Assembly (NCBI GenBank): GCA_036897095.1
Contig: JAYMSP010003251.1
Coordinates: 1 to 20,483 of the forward strand
Direction of reading: 5' to 3'
Source of the DNA: Plantago elongata
Lineage: Eukaryota; Streptophyta; Magnoliopsida; Lamiales; Plantaginaceae
Length of the DNA: 20,483 bases
In this document: positions 10,487-18,899 of the stretch, piece by piece
Layout: every line of letters begins with the position of its first letter
How positions within the stretch are numbered: position 1 is the stretch's first letter
The notes under the pieces: generated by a model
Told to the model about the DNA's origin: nothing
Seen by the model: the letters and a program-made list of their open reading frames with translations, nothing else
Database searches by the model: none
Made by a program: the position numbers and the translations under genes

Positions 10487-10730
10487 ATGAGCTGATTCGG
10501 GACCGCTTTAATGTGGTGTTGATCCAGCAAGTTAAGCAATATACAGAGGATGTGATCAAATGGAATGAAATGGATGAGATGATAGCTGCACAAAAAGCCA
10601 AGGTCCACTACCTTCGCACCGGAGATGGTAACAATGCCTTCTTCCACACCACAGTCCGTGAAAAAAAACGCAAAGTGGGGCTCTCGAAGTTGATTGACCC
10701 GAATGGTCGAACATTGACCTCCCCATAAGA
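10397..10730 (+). pseudogene. LINE ORF2 linker between endonuclease and reverse transcriptase
   Basis: After a CT microsatellite the frame 10483-10728 carries the typical plant L1 linker: a helical E..KWNEMDEMIAAQKAKVHYLRTGDGNNAFFHTTVREKK segment, matching the usual W...GD.N..FFH......R pattern, ending at a TAA (10726-10728). The microsatellite occupies the place where related elements have a helical segment. The minus-strand frames at 10419-10975 are shadows. Confidence 0.8.
10442..10484 (+). repeat. (CT)n microsatellite, about 21 units
   Basis: An uninterrupted TC/CT run of 43 bases. It lies inside the LINE ORF2 linker, so it expanded after or during decay of the element. Such a run is likely to vary in length between individuals. 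Confidence 0.97.
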
Positions 10731-12007
10731 CCTTGAAACTGAGGTACTCTGCTTCTATGGGGAACTCGTTGGTTCTGCTGCCCGCTAACTCCTTGAGCGT
10801 CAACATTGATGTTCTCCGATCGGGCAAGCAGCTTAGCTGAGAAGAGAGACTTGATCTGCTGACTCTTGTAATCGAGAAAGAAATCTGGGAAGCAGTGACA
10901 TTGGTGACAACAAGGCTCTAGGTATTGATGGGTACAATGCAAACTTTTTTTAAGTCTACCTGGCAAATAATTCAAGGTGATGACATTCGAGCTGTCTTGG
11001 ACTTCTTCTAATCAAACCAGTTGTATGCCGTGGCGAATTGTACCTTGGTCACACTCATCCCCAAATCTGCTAGCACTTGCACTAGGGAAGAGATGAGACC
11101 GATTTCCTGTTGCTCCACAATCTAAAAAATCATCTCAAAATCATACCAAAAGATTGAGCCGGGTAATTAATTCGATTATTGATGAAAGCCAATTTGCGTT
11201 CTTACCAGGGAAGATCATCCATGATAATATCTTCCTGGCTAGTGAACTTGTTCGTGGTTATGAACGCAAAAATATATCTCCGCGTTGTATGATTCAGATG
11301 GACCTGTAGAAAGCTTTTGACACGGTGGAATGGAGAGCATTACAAATGAACATGGAAGAATTGGGATTCCCAACTCTATTTGTCACTTGGATGATGAGAT
11401 GTATAACGACTGTCTCCTATCGTTATGCGATTAATGGCACCCCTTCGAAGCTCTTAAAAGCTAAGCGGGGCCTCCGTCAGGGAGACCTTATGTCCCCACT
11501 GTTGTTTGTTATTATGATGGAATACTTGCACCGGATTCTTGCCCTTCTCAAAAGGGATATAGATTTCAATTTTCATCCACGATGTGAAGAATTGAGCATA
11601 ACAAACATGTGCTTTGCCGACGACCTTCTCCTCTTTTCCCATGGAGATCGCCGTTCCATTGAGGCGAGTTCTCGGCCTCCATTGGCCTCTCTGGGAATCC
11701 TGGCAAATGCCAGGTGTTCCTTGGTGGGGTTTCCCGAACAATTAAAGATGAAATCGTGCACATGACTGGTTTTAAGCTTGTCAAGTTACCTATAAAGTAC
11801 CTCGGAGTACCTCTTTCTTCCCGCAAGCTAACCATTCGTGATTTCCAACCTTTGATAGACCGAATTATCTCCCGTATTCGGCATTGGACTTCAAAGATTT
11901 TAAGCTATGCTGGTAAAATTTCAACTCATTCGCATTGTACTACATGCTATGACCAATTACTGGATGCAGGTCTTCCCTCTACCTTCTACTGTGCTAAAAC
12001 ACATTGA
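10731..12007 (+). pseudogene. LINE ORF2 reverse transcriptase remnant
   Basis: This is the non-LTR reverse transcriptase. Recognisable pieces: a LIPK-like segment near 11055 and a PISCC piece near 11100 (family PISLC), FAFLPGKIIHDNIFLASE near 11190-11245, the motif-A region QMDL-stop-KAFDTVEW (11295-11330), GLRQGDLMSPLLF (near 11465-11505), FADD (11613-11624) with the catalytic Asp pair, and LPIKYLGVPLSSRKLT near 11784-11835. The first catalytic Asp of motif A survives, but the codon before KAFD is TAG (11307-11309), where relatives have Gln or Arg. The stretch 10731-11040 is badly scrambled and stops are frequent. A frameshift near 11700 moves the thumb-like part into the frame of 11714-12007. 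Confidence 0.9.
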
Positions 12008-12884
12008 AGCCATCTGTCCCTCCTTCCTTTGGAGTAATACGGATGCTATTTCCAGGAAATCCCATGTCGCTTAGGACAAGGTCTGTGATGAGAAAAATAA
12101 GGGAGGCCTAAACCTGACATCGCTTGTTGATTGGAATAAATGCACCATTGCTAAATTACTGTGGAACTTGTGCACCAAAGCTGACAAGTTATGGGTGAAA
12201 TGGATACACTGTTATTATATAAAGGAGCAAGATGTCATGGAAGCAACGATAACGAGGAATTGTTCTTGGATCATTGAAGCTATTATGAAGACCCGAGCAC
12301 TAGTTCAATCGGCTAGCATATGGGCGTTGGCCCTCTTGGCCCTGCAATCTCCAACAAGATTATTATATAAGGAGATTCAAGGGGAAAAGCAAGATGTGAC
12401 ATGGAAGAAGTTCTGGTTTGGAAACAAAGCATGGCTCCGGGCTATGTTTTGCACTTGGATGACTTTACATGAGCAATTGGCAACTCGGCACCGTATACGG
12501 CGTTGGGACCCTGCCATCTCCCCCACCTGCATATTTTGCTCGCAAGTAGAAACCCAACAACACCTATTCTTCGAGTGTACCTATACGAATGGGATTTGGC
12601 ATCGGGTGATGAAATGGCTGCAAATTACCCGTACCCCTCACGGTTGGAGCAGAGAACTCACGTCTTATGCCGCCAATTTGGAGGGAAACACTAGAAGGCC
12701 AAGCTCCACAAAAGTGCCTTCGCAGAGACAATATATGCAATTTGGATGGAGAGAAATGCGATCCACTTTCAGCAGAAACCTGTTAACCCGCACCTAGAGA
12801 CTAGCATTATAGATGTCTTAATTAATAGAATGTGGCTTGATCCCAGTTTGAGAGCACACTGTGTGAGTCTTATGTTAGCCTAAT
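12008..12884 (+). pseudogene. LINE ORF2 C-terminal region with zf-RVT domain
   Basis: The frame 12168-12797 continues the plant L1 C-terminus. It has WVKWIHCYYIK, the linker with SWIIEAIMKTR, and the zf-RVT segment from FGNKAWLRAMFCTWMTLHEQLATRHRIRRW to CIFC and HLFFEC (two Cys, His and Cys as in the family) and then GIWHRVMKW. A frameshift near 12700 puts the last part, FAETIYAIWMERN and IIDVLINRMW, in another frame, which ends near 12882. This is the normal end of an L1 lacking an RNase H domain. The zf-RVT part is the best preserved segment of the LINE. Confidence 0.87.
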
Positions 12885-12966
12885 AGCATATAGTTTTTTC
12901 TTGTTTTCTACTAGTCATTTAGCTTATTTTGGATATTTCCCTGGATCCCTGGATCGGCGTGTATTT
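12885..12966 (+). other. LINE 3' untranslated region, no poly-A tail
   Basis: This short T-rich trailer lies between the last LINE codons and the second copy of the aacagt target duplication. No A-run or microsatellite tail remains at its end. The open frame at 12901-13101 crosses the junction and is spurious. Confidence 0.45.
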
Positions 12967-12972
12967 AACAGT

Positions 12973-13480
12973 TTGGAGGGAAATAATTGTTTAATTGGTT
13001 CCAAAAGGCCTTTATGTGCATCAATATGTCCAATCCTTGTCATTGAAATGAGTCAAGGAAGAGTGTGTATGCATAATATGACAAGTATTGTGAGTAAATA
13101 GAAAGGCTAGCATTGCAAACCATATTAACAGACATAAGGTTTAGTTTGAAAGATGGCACACATAAAACACTCCTTAATATGCAGTCTACATTTAGTCTTA
13201 TATCTCCCATAGGTGATTTAAGGATCTTTGTAAGTTTGGTAACTGAACAAAGGCATTTAAAACAACTACATTATTAGTGTATAAACTTTTATCATAGATG
13301 ATATGTTTTGAGGCTCCTGAGTCCAATATCCAATCATTAACACCATCACCTGTCATAGAATTCATAGTAAAATTACCCGCATAATTTAACTCTGCCAGTG
13401 GCTCAGCAGGAGTTGGTGCAGTGTTGGGACTAGCAATAACCAGTGCATTTTCCTGAGTGGAGTTTACAGCTGGTGCAACA
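12973..13480 (-). pseudogene. copia B aspartic protease remnant
   Basis: This is the protease part of the polyprotein. The active-site motif WILDSGASKHI is intact (the DSGA codons lie at 13312-13323), in a frame that is open from about 13480 to about 13205. After it a frame change gives the NVDCILRSVLCVPSFKLNLMSV block, matching the family pattern G.....VL.VP.F..NLLSV. Further left a MTRIGHIDAHKGLL stretch resembles the M.G......GLY segment that comes before integrase in copia polyproteins. The LINE border lies just beyond. The protease is dead as written but its active site is better kept than that of copia A. Confidence 0.85.
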
Positions 13481-13499
13481 AGTGTTATGAGAAAAATTC

Positions 13500-14482
13500 A
13501 TCTGATTAAGCTGACCACCAGTGAGATTCACAGAACCATTTTGAGTGGGAGTAGAGGAAGAATTTGCCTGAAACTGATTTCCTCTTCCTCCGAAGCCTGA
13601 TCTCCCACCTCTACCTTTGTAGTCACCTCTCCCTCCATTCTCATATGGCCTTTTAGTACCATTTCGGAAGCCATTAATCTTGAAGGAATTATCAGCAATA
13701 TGATTGCTTAAATTCGGGCAATTAGGACAAGATAGTCCTCTTTTCTCCTACCTTTTGTTACCAACATACATAGTTGAACTTTCAATGGGAGTCATGTAAT
13801 TCTCTCTAGACATTTTCTATCTTTCTTCCTGAATCACCAATGAGTAAGCATTATCAAGTGATGGCATAGGATCCATCAACAAGATCTGACCTTTCACCAT
13901 GTCAAAGGAGTCATTTAACCCCATGAGAAATTTGAAAAGTATGCCAACATTTTGTACCTTCTCAAGATGAGTGGTAACAAAAGTATCCTTGCAAGTGCAA
14001 GTGGGCAATGACCTGTAATCCTCAAGTTCTTCCCAAAGATTAGGCAATTTGGTGAAGAAGTCAATTACTGAAGTGGTTCCTTGAACCAACATGCTCAGCT
14101 CTTGCTGCAAGTGAAAAATTCGAAACATCATTCGGTTGAGCATACCTGATTTTCAATTTTTCCCAGCATTCTTGTGCTGACTTATAGTACAATAAATGCA
14201 CTTTTTATGTCTGGTGATACAGTGTGTATCATCCAAGACATCACTCTTAGGTTGTGGTACATAACCTTCAATTAGTCCTAGCTTGTTTCTGATGCTAAGA
14301 GGCATCATGAAGGTTCTTGACCAAGTGTGGTAATTGTTCTTGTTGAGAAGAGGGGTGATAGCTCCAGAAACGGAGTTCTCAGAGTGGTGGAGGTAAAGAG
14401 CATTGAATGGATTTTCATGGTCAAGAGGAGTGACATGGGTAGCCCTAGAACCAGGAGTACAAGTAGGTGAGGAATCATCCAT
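13500..14482 (-). pseudogene. copia B gag remnant (DUF4219/UBN2-type with knuckle)
   Basis: Gag of copia B starts at the ATG at 14480-14482. Residues about 24-75 have the plant copia gag signature NPFNALYLHHSENS, then ITPLLNKNNYHTWSRTFMM and NKLGLIEGYVPQP. After a break at about 14150 the frame 13817-14143 carries the UBN2-like part: LSMLVQGTTSVIDFFTKL, LWEELEDY, and FLMGLNDSFDMVKGQILLMDPMPSL. The zinc knuckle near 13690-13735 reads CPNCPNLSNHIADNSFKINGF; the last Cys has become Asn and spacing is one residue long, so it cannot bind zinc normally. A Gly/Arg-rich stretch (GRGDYKGRGGRSGFGGRG, near 13590-13630) follows, as is common in these Gags. Confidence 0.9.
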
Positions 14483-14511
14483 ATTGCAGTGAGTAGGAGA
14501 GAGATTTTCTA

Positions 14512-14587
14512 TTTAAGGAAGCGGGACTTCCAAACCGAAACAACCTAAAATGAAAAGCGGAACTTCCAAACTGGAACGGAAGGAGTA
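14512..14587. mobile_element. Stowaway-like MITE terminal fragment
   Basis: The bases GGAACGGAAGGAG at 14573-14585 followed by TA match the reverse complement of the Stowaway/Tc1-mariner terminal consensus CTCCCTCCGT(Y)CC with its TA target. The 60 bp before it contain a GGACTT/GGAACTT motif twice, 36 bp apart, also usual inside Stowaway ends. The other terminus is not visible, so this is a fragment. It abuts the truncated 5' side of copia B. Confidence 0.55.
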
Positions 14588-14589
14588 TA

Positions 14590-15375
14590 TAAAGTAAATA
14601 ATAAAATTATTAAATTTATCTACATTACAATAAACACTTGTGGCATGCATTTTATTAAACTATCTCAACAACAATTAAAAAATAAAATAACAACGCTACA
14701 ATAATAATAAACAATATATGAAATAAAAAATTATTAAATATATAAACACTTGTGGCTTGCGTCTTCGCTTGCGAAAATGCAAGTCACAAGTAGCTAGATT
14801 GTAGCAGGCCACAAAGGGTTTGTGACCTACCAAAACGCAGGCCCCAAACATTATGTGGCCTGCTGTTACCATTTCGACCAAAATTCTACATTCAATTTTG
14901 ATTTAATTATTATGAAATCAAAAATATATATATTATTTTAATAACAATTAAAATCTTTGTTCATATTTAAAGTTTTATTGAAAATTTGTTTATAAAATAA
15001 TAAATAACAACAACGACTTGAGAATGAGTTCTTAAAAGTTTCAACAACAATTAAAGAAATAAAATAACAACACTTCAAAAATAATAAATAATATATAAAA
15101 TAAATAATCAAAATTTTAAATTATTTACATTATATATATATACATAAAAACTTGTGGCTTGTGAAAACGTAAGTTGTAAGTAGATTGTGGCCTGTCAAAC
15201 GGCAGGGCCAAAATCTGTCGGATTCCGGTGCAATTATTAGGGGGAAAAAATAGTATATATTATTCTGAAATAAAATTTACACAATAATGATGATGATGTT
15301 ATAACCTCCGTTCATATTTGAAGTTGTTTTGAGAATGTGTTTCTAAAAGCTTGCAATTGTTTCTCCATATATTAT
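14590..15375. repeat. Degenerate tandem duplication, about 350-400 bp unit
   Basis: Several landmarks recur in the same order. The phrase caacaacaattaaa starts at 14666 and 15042, cttgtggcttg at 14749 and about 15152 (with a related copy near 14637), gttcatattt at 14959 and 15310, and ttgagaatg at 15018 and 15329. Offsets vary from 311 to 403 bp, so there have been indels. The sequence is strongly AT-rich apart from the hairpin block. I cannot assign it to a named family. The minus open frame at 14696-14881 is chance. Confidence 0.6.
14749..14863. repeat. Pair of inverted repeats (hairpin block)
   Basis: CTTGTGGCTTGC (14749-14760) faces GCAAGTCACAAG (14779-14790), 12 bases with one mismatch and an 18-base loop. 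GCAGGCCACA (14804-14813) faces TGTGGCCTGC (14854-14863), a perfect 10-base pair with a 40-base spacer. This is the only GC-rich part of the surrounding 800 bp. A weaker copy of the first motif recurs near 15152-15180. Confidence 0.7.
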
Positions 15376-16078
15376 GATGATAATTTTAGGATATTTTTGC
15401 ACTAAAAACATTGTTGGGTCTTTTTTGTAAATTTTGAACTTTGAATTATTTTTGAAAATTTTTAAAAAATGTCATGCGTTTAGTAAAATGTGTCCTGCAT
15501 TAACATCGCCTTTATAAAAATATTTAAGGTTGATGTCTATGGATTCATCTTATCAAGGTGAATTCAAATATATATTCATAATATTTTTATAATTATAGAT
15601 AAAGTTATATAACATTTAATTAAAAAAGATATATGATTGATTAATAGATGAACCAATCATTTGCAATAAAATTTTTTATAGGTATTGGTAGTATAAATAT
15701 GACGGGTTTGAGGAATAGGATTTAAATAGTATTAATTCCACATGATTTTTTGGACTTGAAAATGAATGCAATTCCAGATAGCACAACAACTTTAAATAAT
15801 ATATAGATAGGTACTATTTTCGGCTTATAATTAAGAATTTTGAGTATACACATCCCTTTCTTGGGATCTTGAATTTTAGTATTTCTTCACAAACGTTAGG
15901 AACTTCAAATATTATGGAGTTCGTAAATATAATTATTAAGCTATTAGAAATTCCATAACATGCTACGCGTGTTATTACGTATATTTTATTCCTTCAATCC
16001 CGAACCTAATGTCTTATTTTGAGTTTTACATTTAATATTTTTAGATTTTGACTACGATTTAATCTTAAATCATAAATG
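15376..16078. other. AT-rich intergenic stretch, nothing recognised
   Basis: No reading frame of note, no RNA gene and no clear repeat structure were seen. It is A/T-rich with short homopolymer runs. Confidence 0.6.
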
Positions 16079-16081
16079 TAA

Positions 16082-16565
16082 GACCAGTCCCAATAGATCA
16101 TGATAAAACTGGTGAATAGTAGTGGTCGTTATCTAAAACCATTCTCACAACCACTATAGAAAATATCATGCCTAGCATGTCATACAACGACTATGAATAG
16201 TGCTTTTTAAATTTTATTTTTAATGTTAATATTTATTGTTAAATACGACGACTATGAATAGTGCCTAACATGTCATATTGTAAGATTGTTTAGATGTTGA
16301 AATTAATCAAATTGTATTTTAAATTATGTTTTTGAATTTATTTGAGGTTCAATTAAAAATCGTAAAATTAAAATAATCGAAATATAGTCAAGAGTGTCTC
16401 TATTTTTGTAGAGAATGAAAAATCATGAAAATCGATATAATTTTTATATTTTATAATTAAAAAACAAAATATAATATAAAAGAAGAAAAATGGAGCTCTA
16501 GGTTGTTTCTACACGGGAAGCCCCACGGACGGCCGTGGCCGGCTCCACTCTCACTAGGAGTGGTC
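16082..16565. mobile_element. MITE-like element with TAA target duplications (PIF/Harbinger-like)
   Basis: The left end GACCAGTCCCAATAG and the right end read on the other strand (GACCACTCCTAGTGAG) form an imperfect terminal inverted repeat. Each end is followed outward by TAA (16079-16081 and 16566-16568), the target size and composition of PIF/Harbinger elements. The 484-bp interior is non-coding. It contains a direct repeat, acgactatgaatagtgc, at about 16186 and 16246, each next to a cctaRcatgtcata phrase, and a GC-rich palindromic stretch near 16520-16545. The superfamily call rests on a three-base AT duplication and is tentative. Confidence 0.6.
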
Positions 16566-16576
16566 TAACATATTCA

Positions 16577-16666
16577 CTTTTTTTTTAAAACAACAAAGTA
16601 GGCTCGAACCTCCGACCTATTTAATTGGTAGTGAAGTGTCTTACCAACTGAGTTGCACTTCGTTGT
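16577..16666 (-). mobile_element. tRNA-derived retroposon (short SINE or retro-tRNA) with 16-bp target duplication
   Basis: On the minus strand 16665-16591 reads as a tRNA-like unit of 75 bases. An 8-base acceptor-type stem is possible between CAACGAAG (16665-16658) and CTTTGTTG (16598-16591), with one G-T pair. An A-box-like TGCAACTCAGTTGGTAA lies at 16657-16641 and a B-box GGTTCGAGCC at 16610-16601. TTTT (16590-16587) follows directly, like a Pol III stop, and then nine A (16586-16578). The unit is flanked by tggtctaacatattca (16561-16576) and tggtctaatatattca (16667-16682), a 16-base direct repeat with one mismatch. This is the signature of retroposition of a Pol III transcript. The T-arm pairs poorly and no clear anticodon can be read, so it is not a working tRNA gene. 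Confidence 0.78.
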
Positions 16667-16682
16667 TGGTCTAATATATTCA

Positions 16683-16970
16683 ATTAATTATATAATAAGA
16701 ATCACTACAAAAAAATAAAGACTATTAGTATGAGATTTAGTAACTCATGGAATAACATCTTACAAAAACGCACATTAGTCTCAAGATGCTAAAATTATGG
16801 TTATAGATACTTTATACAAATAAACTTCCCAGACCATTATCCGTAGAGTCAAGCCAATGCTACAATTCCAACAACTATTTCATACTATCATTTCCTACAC
16901 TATCACTAATAAGAGATGAAAAATAAAATAGAAAACAAAAATAATATTAACATTTGTGATAGACACAACA
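16683..16970. other. AT-rich intergenic stretch
   Basis: Nothing is coding here. CACTACAAAAAAA at 16703 looks like a CACTA terminus, but no matching inverted end was found, so it is not called. Confidence 0.5.
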
Positions 16971-17275
16971 CACTAGAATTTAGCATTTTTAGTGTGGAAA
17001 ATAATTGACACTATAGCTATAAAGTTTCACACCAAAACGTTTTAGTGTCAAACTAGTGACAATGAAGTTAGCCGTAATAACCCTTGTCACTAAAGATATA
17101 TTGGTGTAAAGAAGATAACATGCCACGCTAATGTTTCACACCAATATCATTAGTGAGAAGAAATAGTGTGAATCATTCTCACCGGTATGAACCACTAAAT
17201 TGTACATTAGTGTCAAAGCTTTTGATACTAATTTATAACATTGTGTGAAATACTTATCACCAAATATTTCAATTA
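16971..17275. mobile_element. CACTA (En/Spm)-like terminal and subterminal region
   Basis: It starts CACTAGAATTTAGCA and then carries about a dozen short related motifs in both orientations within 300 bp: TTTTAGTGTG/TTTAGTGTCAAA/ATAGTGTGAATC/TTAGTGTCAAAG on one strand and TTTCACACCAA (twice), GTCACTAAAG and CCACTAAAT on the other. Clustered short direct and inverted subterminal motifs behind a CACTA end are typical of En/Spm elements. No transposase frame and no opposite end (TAGTG) were found to the right, so the element is either truncated or non-autonomous with an unrecognised far end. Confidence 0.45.
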
Positions 17276-17872
17276 AAAAATGTTTTGAATTAAATTCTAA
17301 TTAGTATTTTTTTGAATTCCAATTGTGACAATTTAACGATGTAAAAGAAAACATATTTAATGTAAGTTGCAGTAAAGAATAAATTAAAATGGACATAATG
17401 AAATAACAAATTATAAATTTAATTCTATTTCATTAATAATGAAATATAATAAAATAATACATTTAAAATGTACTATGTCAATAATTTTCAGTTACAATTA
17501 CAAATTTAAAAGTCTAATGCTACAATATTTAAAGATTAAACTTGACTAATACAACTCTGATGGAAATGTACAAGTTAAACTAAAATATTAATCCCACACT
17601 AATTCATCCATATTCATCGTCACCATCACTGCATCTTCATTCAACTTATGAAAATATTAAATTGAATGAATATAAATGACTTATGAAAATAGAAGTTAAC
17701 ACTGATCATCAATATTACAACATAGAATTTACTCTCGCGTACGTGACACGACCAATTACCTAATGGAGTTCCTACAATATAAGCTAAAGTACTTTCTTCT
17801 GTAGTCTCCCTTCTCTTTTTTCTTAACGAATCGATGAATTGAGTCTTAAACCTAGATCACTTCTTTATAACC
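17276..17872. other. AT-rich intergenic stretch, nothing recognised
   Basis: No open frame, RNA or repeat structure stands out. It may be the interior of the CACTA-like element on its left. Confidence 0.5.
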
Positions 17873-18028
17873 ATGGAAGTTGAAGAAGACGTGAAAACTA
17901 GAAGATTTATTGGAAGTTGGAGAACAAGACATGAGATTAGCAGCAACGAATGTGAGACGGAGGATTACCCTTTCATGTTTACTTGTCTTTCCCATTTCAT
18001 GTATCATTTTATTATGAAGTTAAGTTAA
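17873..18028 (+). CDS. Possible small open reading frame, 51 residues, unrecognised
   Basis: An ATG in a good plant start context (ACCATGG) opens 51 codons and ends at TAA. The product would start MEVEEDVKTRRFIGSWRTRH, with an acidic start, then a basic patch, a Glu-rich middle and a hydrophobic Phe/Met-rich end. I recognise no family. It lies in AT-rich DNA beside transposon fragments, there is no visible promoter, and a frame of this length can arise by chance. It is listed only for completeness. Confidence 0.12.
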   Translation: MEVEEDVKTRRFIGSWRTRHEISSNECETEDYPFMFTCLSHFMYHFIMKLS

Positions 18029-18690
18029 ATTCTAATTTCCGATGAACACATGTAGAAATAATATAGTAATTCTATTGTATTGGGAGCCAAATGAAAAATA
18101 CCAACACGGTTTGCAATTTCAAAACTCGTCTTTTTTCGAAAGGTAACATGCATAATTAGGATAATCGAGGTACCGGCCCTTGAGTTTCTAACAATTTTAG
18201 AATATGTTTAGTAGAATTTCAATATGTTTTAGGATTATTTAAAAAAGTTTGAAAGCCTTGAGTCACATCTGTAAAAAAAAGTATACATTTACAAATAAAC
18301 GTTTAAACACAATCTTAAAAGGATGATAAATGAAAATATTATCTTATAACTATTGCATTGCTACTTCAATTAAACATTTCTATAAGTTGTAATATTGTAC
18401 TTTAAGTTCAAATAGAATTAACTTAAATTTATGAAATTATCACAAGCCTAGTTTTTCACATAGTATTTTATTAGTTCAAAGAGTTTTTGGTGTGAAAACT
18501 TTAATACAAAATACTACATCGCACTGTACTATAATTAGTACACCATTCAAAGTTTGACAATGACACAACTAACAATTAAAAAATAATTTATAAACCTTTA
18601 ATAATTCAAATAACTAGAATACCAATTAATTAGAATCTTTTATATAATTACTTTTAGTAAATGAAAAATTAATAAATAATAATTCTCTCC
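18029..18690. other. AT-rich intergenic stretch, nothing recognised
   Basis: It has homopolymer runs and scattered short frames only. No structure was supported. Confidence 0.6.
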
Positions 18691-18697
18691 TCTCAAA

Positions 18698-18890
18698 CGA
18701 CCACCATGACCACCATCATCTCCAGCTACCACCACCATCTCCGATTACCACCGTCAACATAGTTATGGTTAATGGAATTTTTTTAATAATCTCATGACAT
18801 TTAATGTATTGGTGTGCTCAACCTCCCACTATTACCGACCTCCACCACTACCAGCTCCGGCCACTGACCGCCATTGTTACTGATTTTGAT
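18698..18890 (+). repeat. Cryptically simple CCA/CAC-rich sequence
   Basis: Two patches (about 18698-18752 and 18825-18880) are made largely of ACC, CCA and CAC triplets interspersed with TCTCC and CTCCGG. They lie either side of an AT-rich spacer. They keep no long open frame. This is simple-sequence expansion rather than a gene. Confidence 0.6.
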
Positions 18891-18899
18891 TCTGGGTAT

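Larger units (their letters stand above)
8158..12966 (+). mobile_element. L1-type LINE (non-LTR retrotransposon), degenerate, inserted in copia B
   Basis: On the plus strand this stretch holds, in order, a short 5' leader, ORF1 with a DUF4283-like domain and zinc knuckle, then ORF2 with endonuclease, reverse transcriptase and zf-RVT. This is the layout of plant L1 elements. It separates the integrase of copia B (left) from its protease and gag (right), both on the minus strand. The six bases aacagt occur at 8152-8157 and again at 12967-12972; removing one copy plus the LINE puts the copia frames of both sides in register, so I take these as the target duplication. No poly-A tail is left at the 3' border. 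The length, about 4.8 kb, is short for a plant L1. At least eight breaks show it is dead. Confidence 0.85.
12967..14510 (-). mobile_element. copia B, right segment (protease and gag)
   Basis: Minus-strand continuation of copia B on the far side of the LINE: gag starts at 14482, protease follows, and the protease-integrase linker runs into the LINE border. I see no LTR or primer-binding site upstream of gag; recognisable copia sequence stops about 30 bp before the gag ATG, next to a Stowaway-like MITE end. The 5' LTR has been lost or is too decayed to see. Confidence 0.82.

Noticed and set aside
10419..10975. Several minus-strand open frames, one with an Arg-Glu run
   Set aside because: They are shadows of the LINE ORF2; the Arg-Glu run is the CT microsatellite read backwards.
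12901..13101. Plus-strand open frame of 66 codons
   Set aside because: It runs across the LINE-copia B junction and is on the wrong strand for copia, so it cannot be a real gene.
14696..14881. Minus-strand open frame of 61 codons
   Set aside because: It crosses the hairpin block and AT-rich DNA, resembles nothing, and its hydrophobic end comes from A/T runs.
16591..16665. A functional tRNA gene
   Set aside because: T-arm pairing is weak, no clear anticodon loop can be assigned, and the A-tail plus target duplication show it is a retroposed copy.
16703..16716. CACTACAAAAAAA as a CACTA transposon end
   Set aside because: No inverted partner end and no 3-bp duplication found; such A-rich phrases are common by chance in AT-rich DNA.
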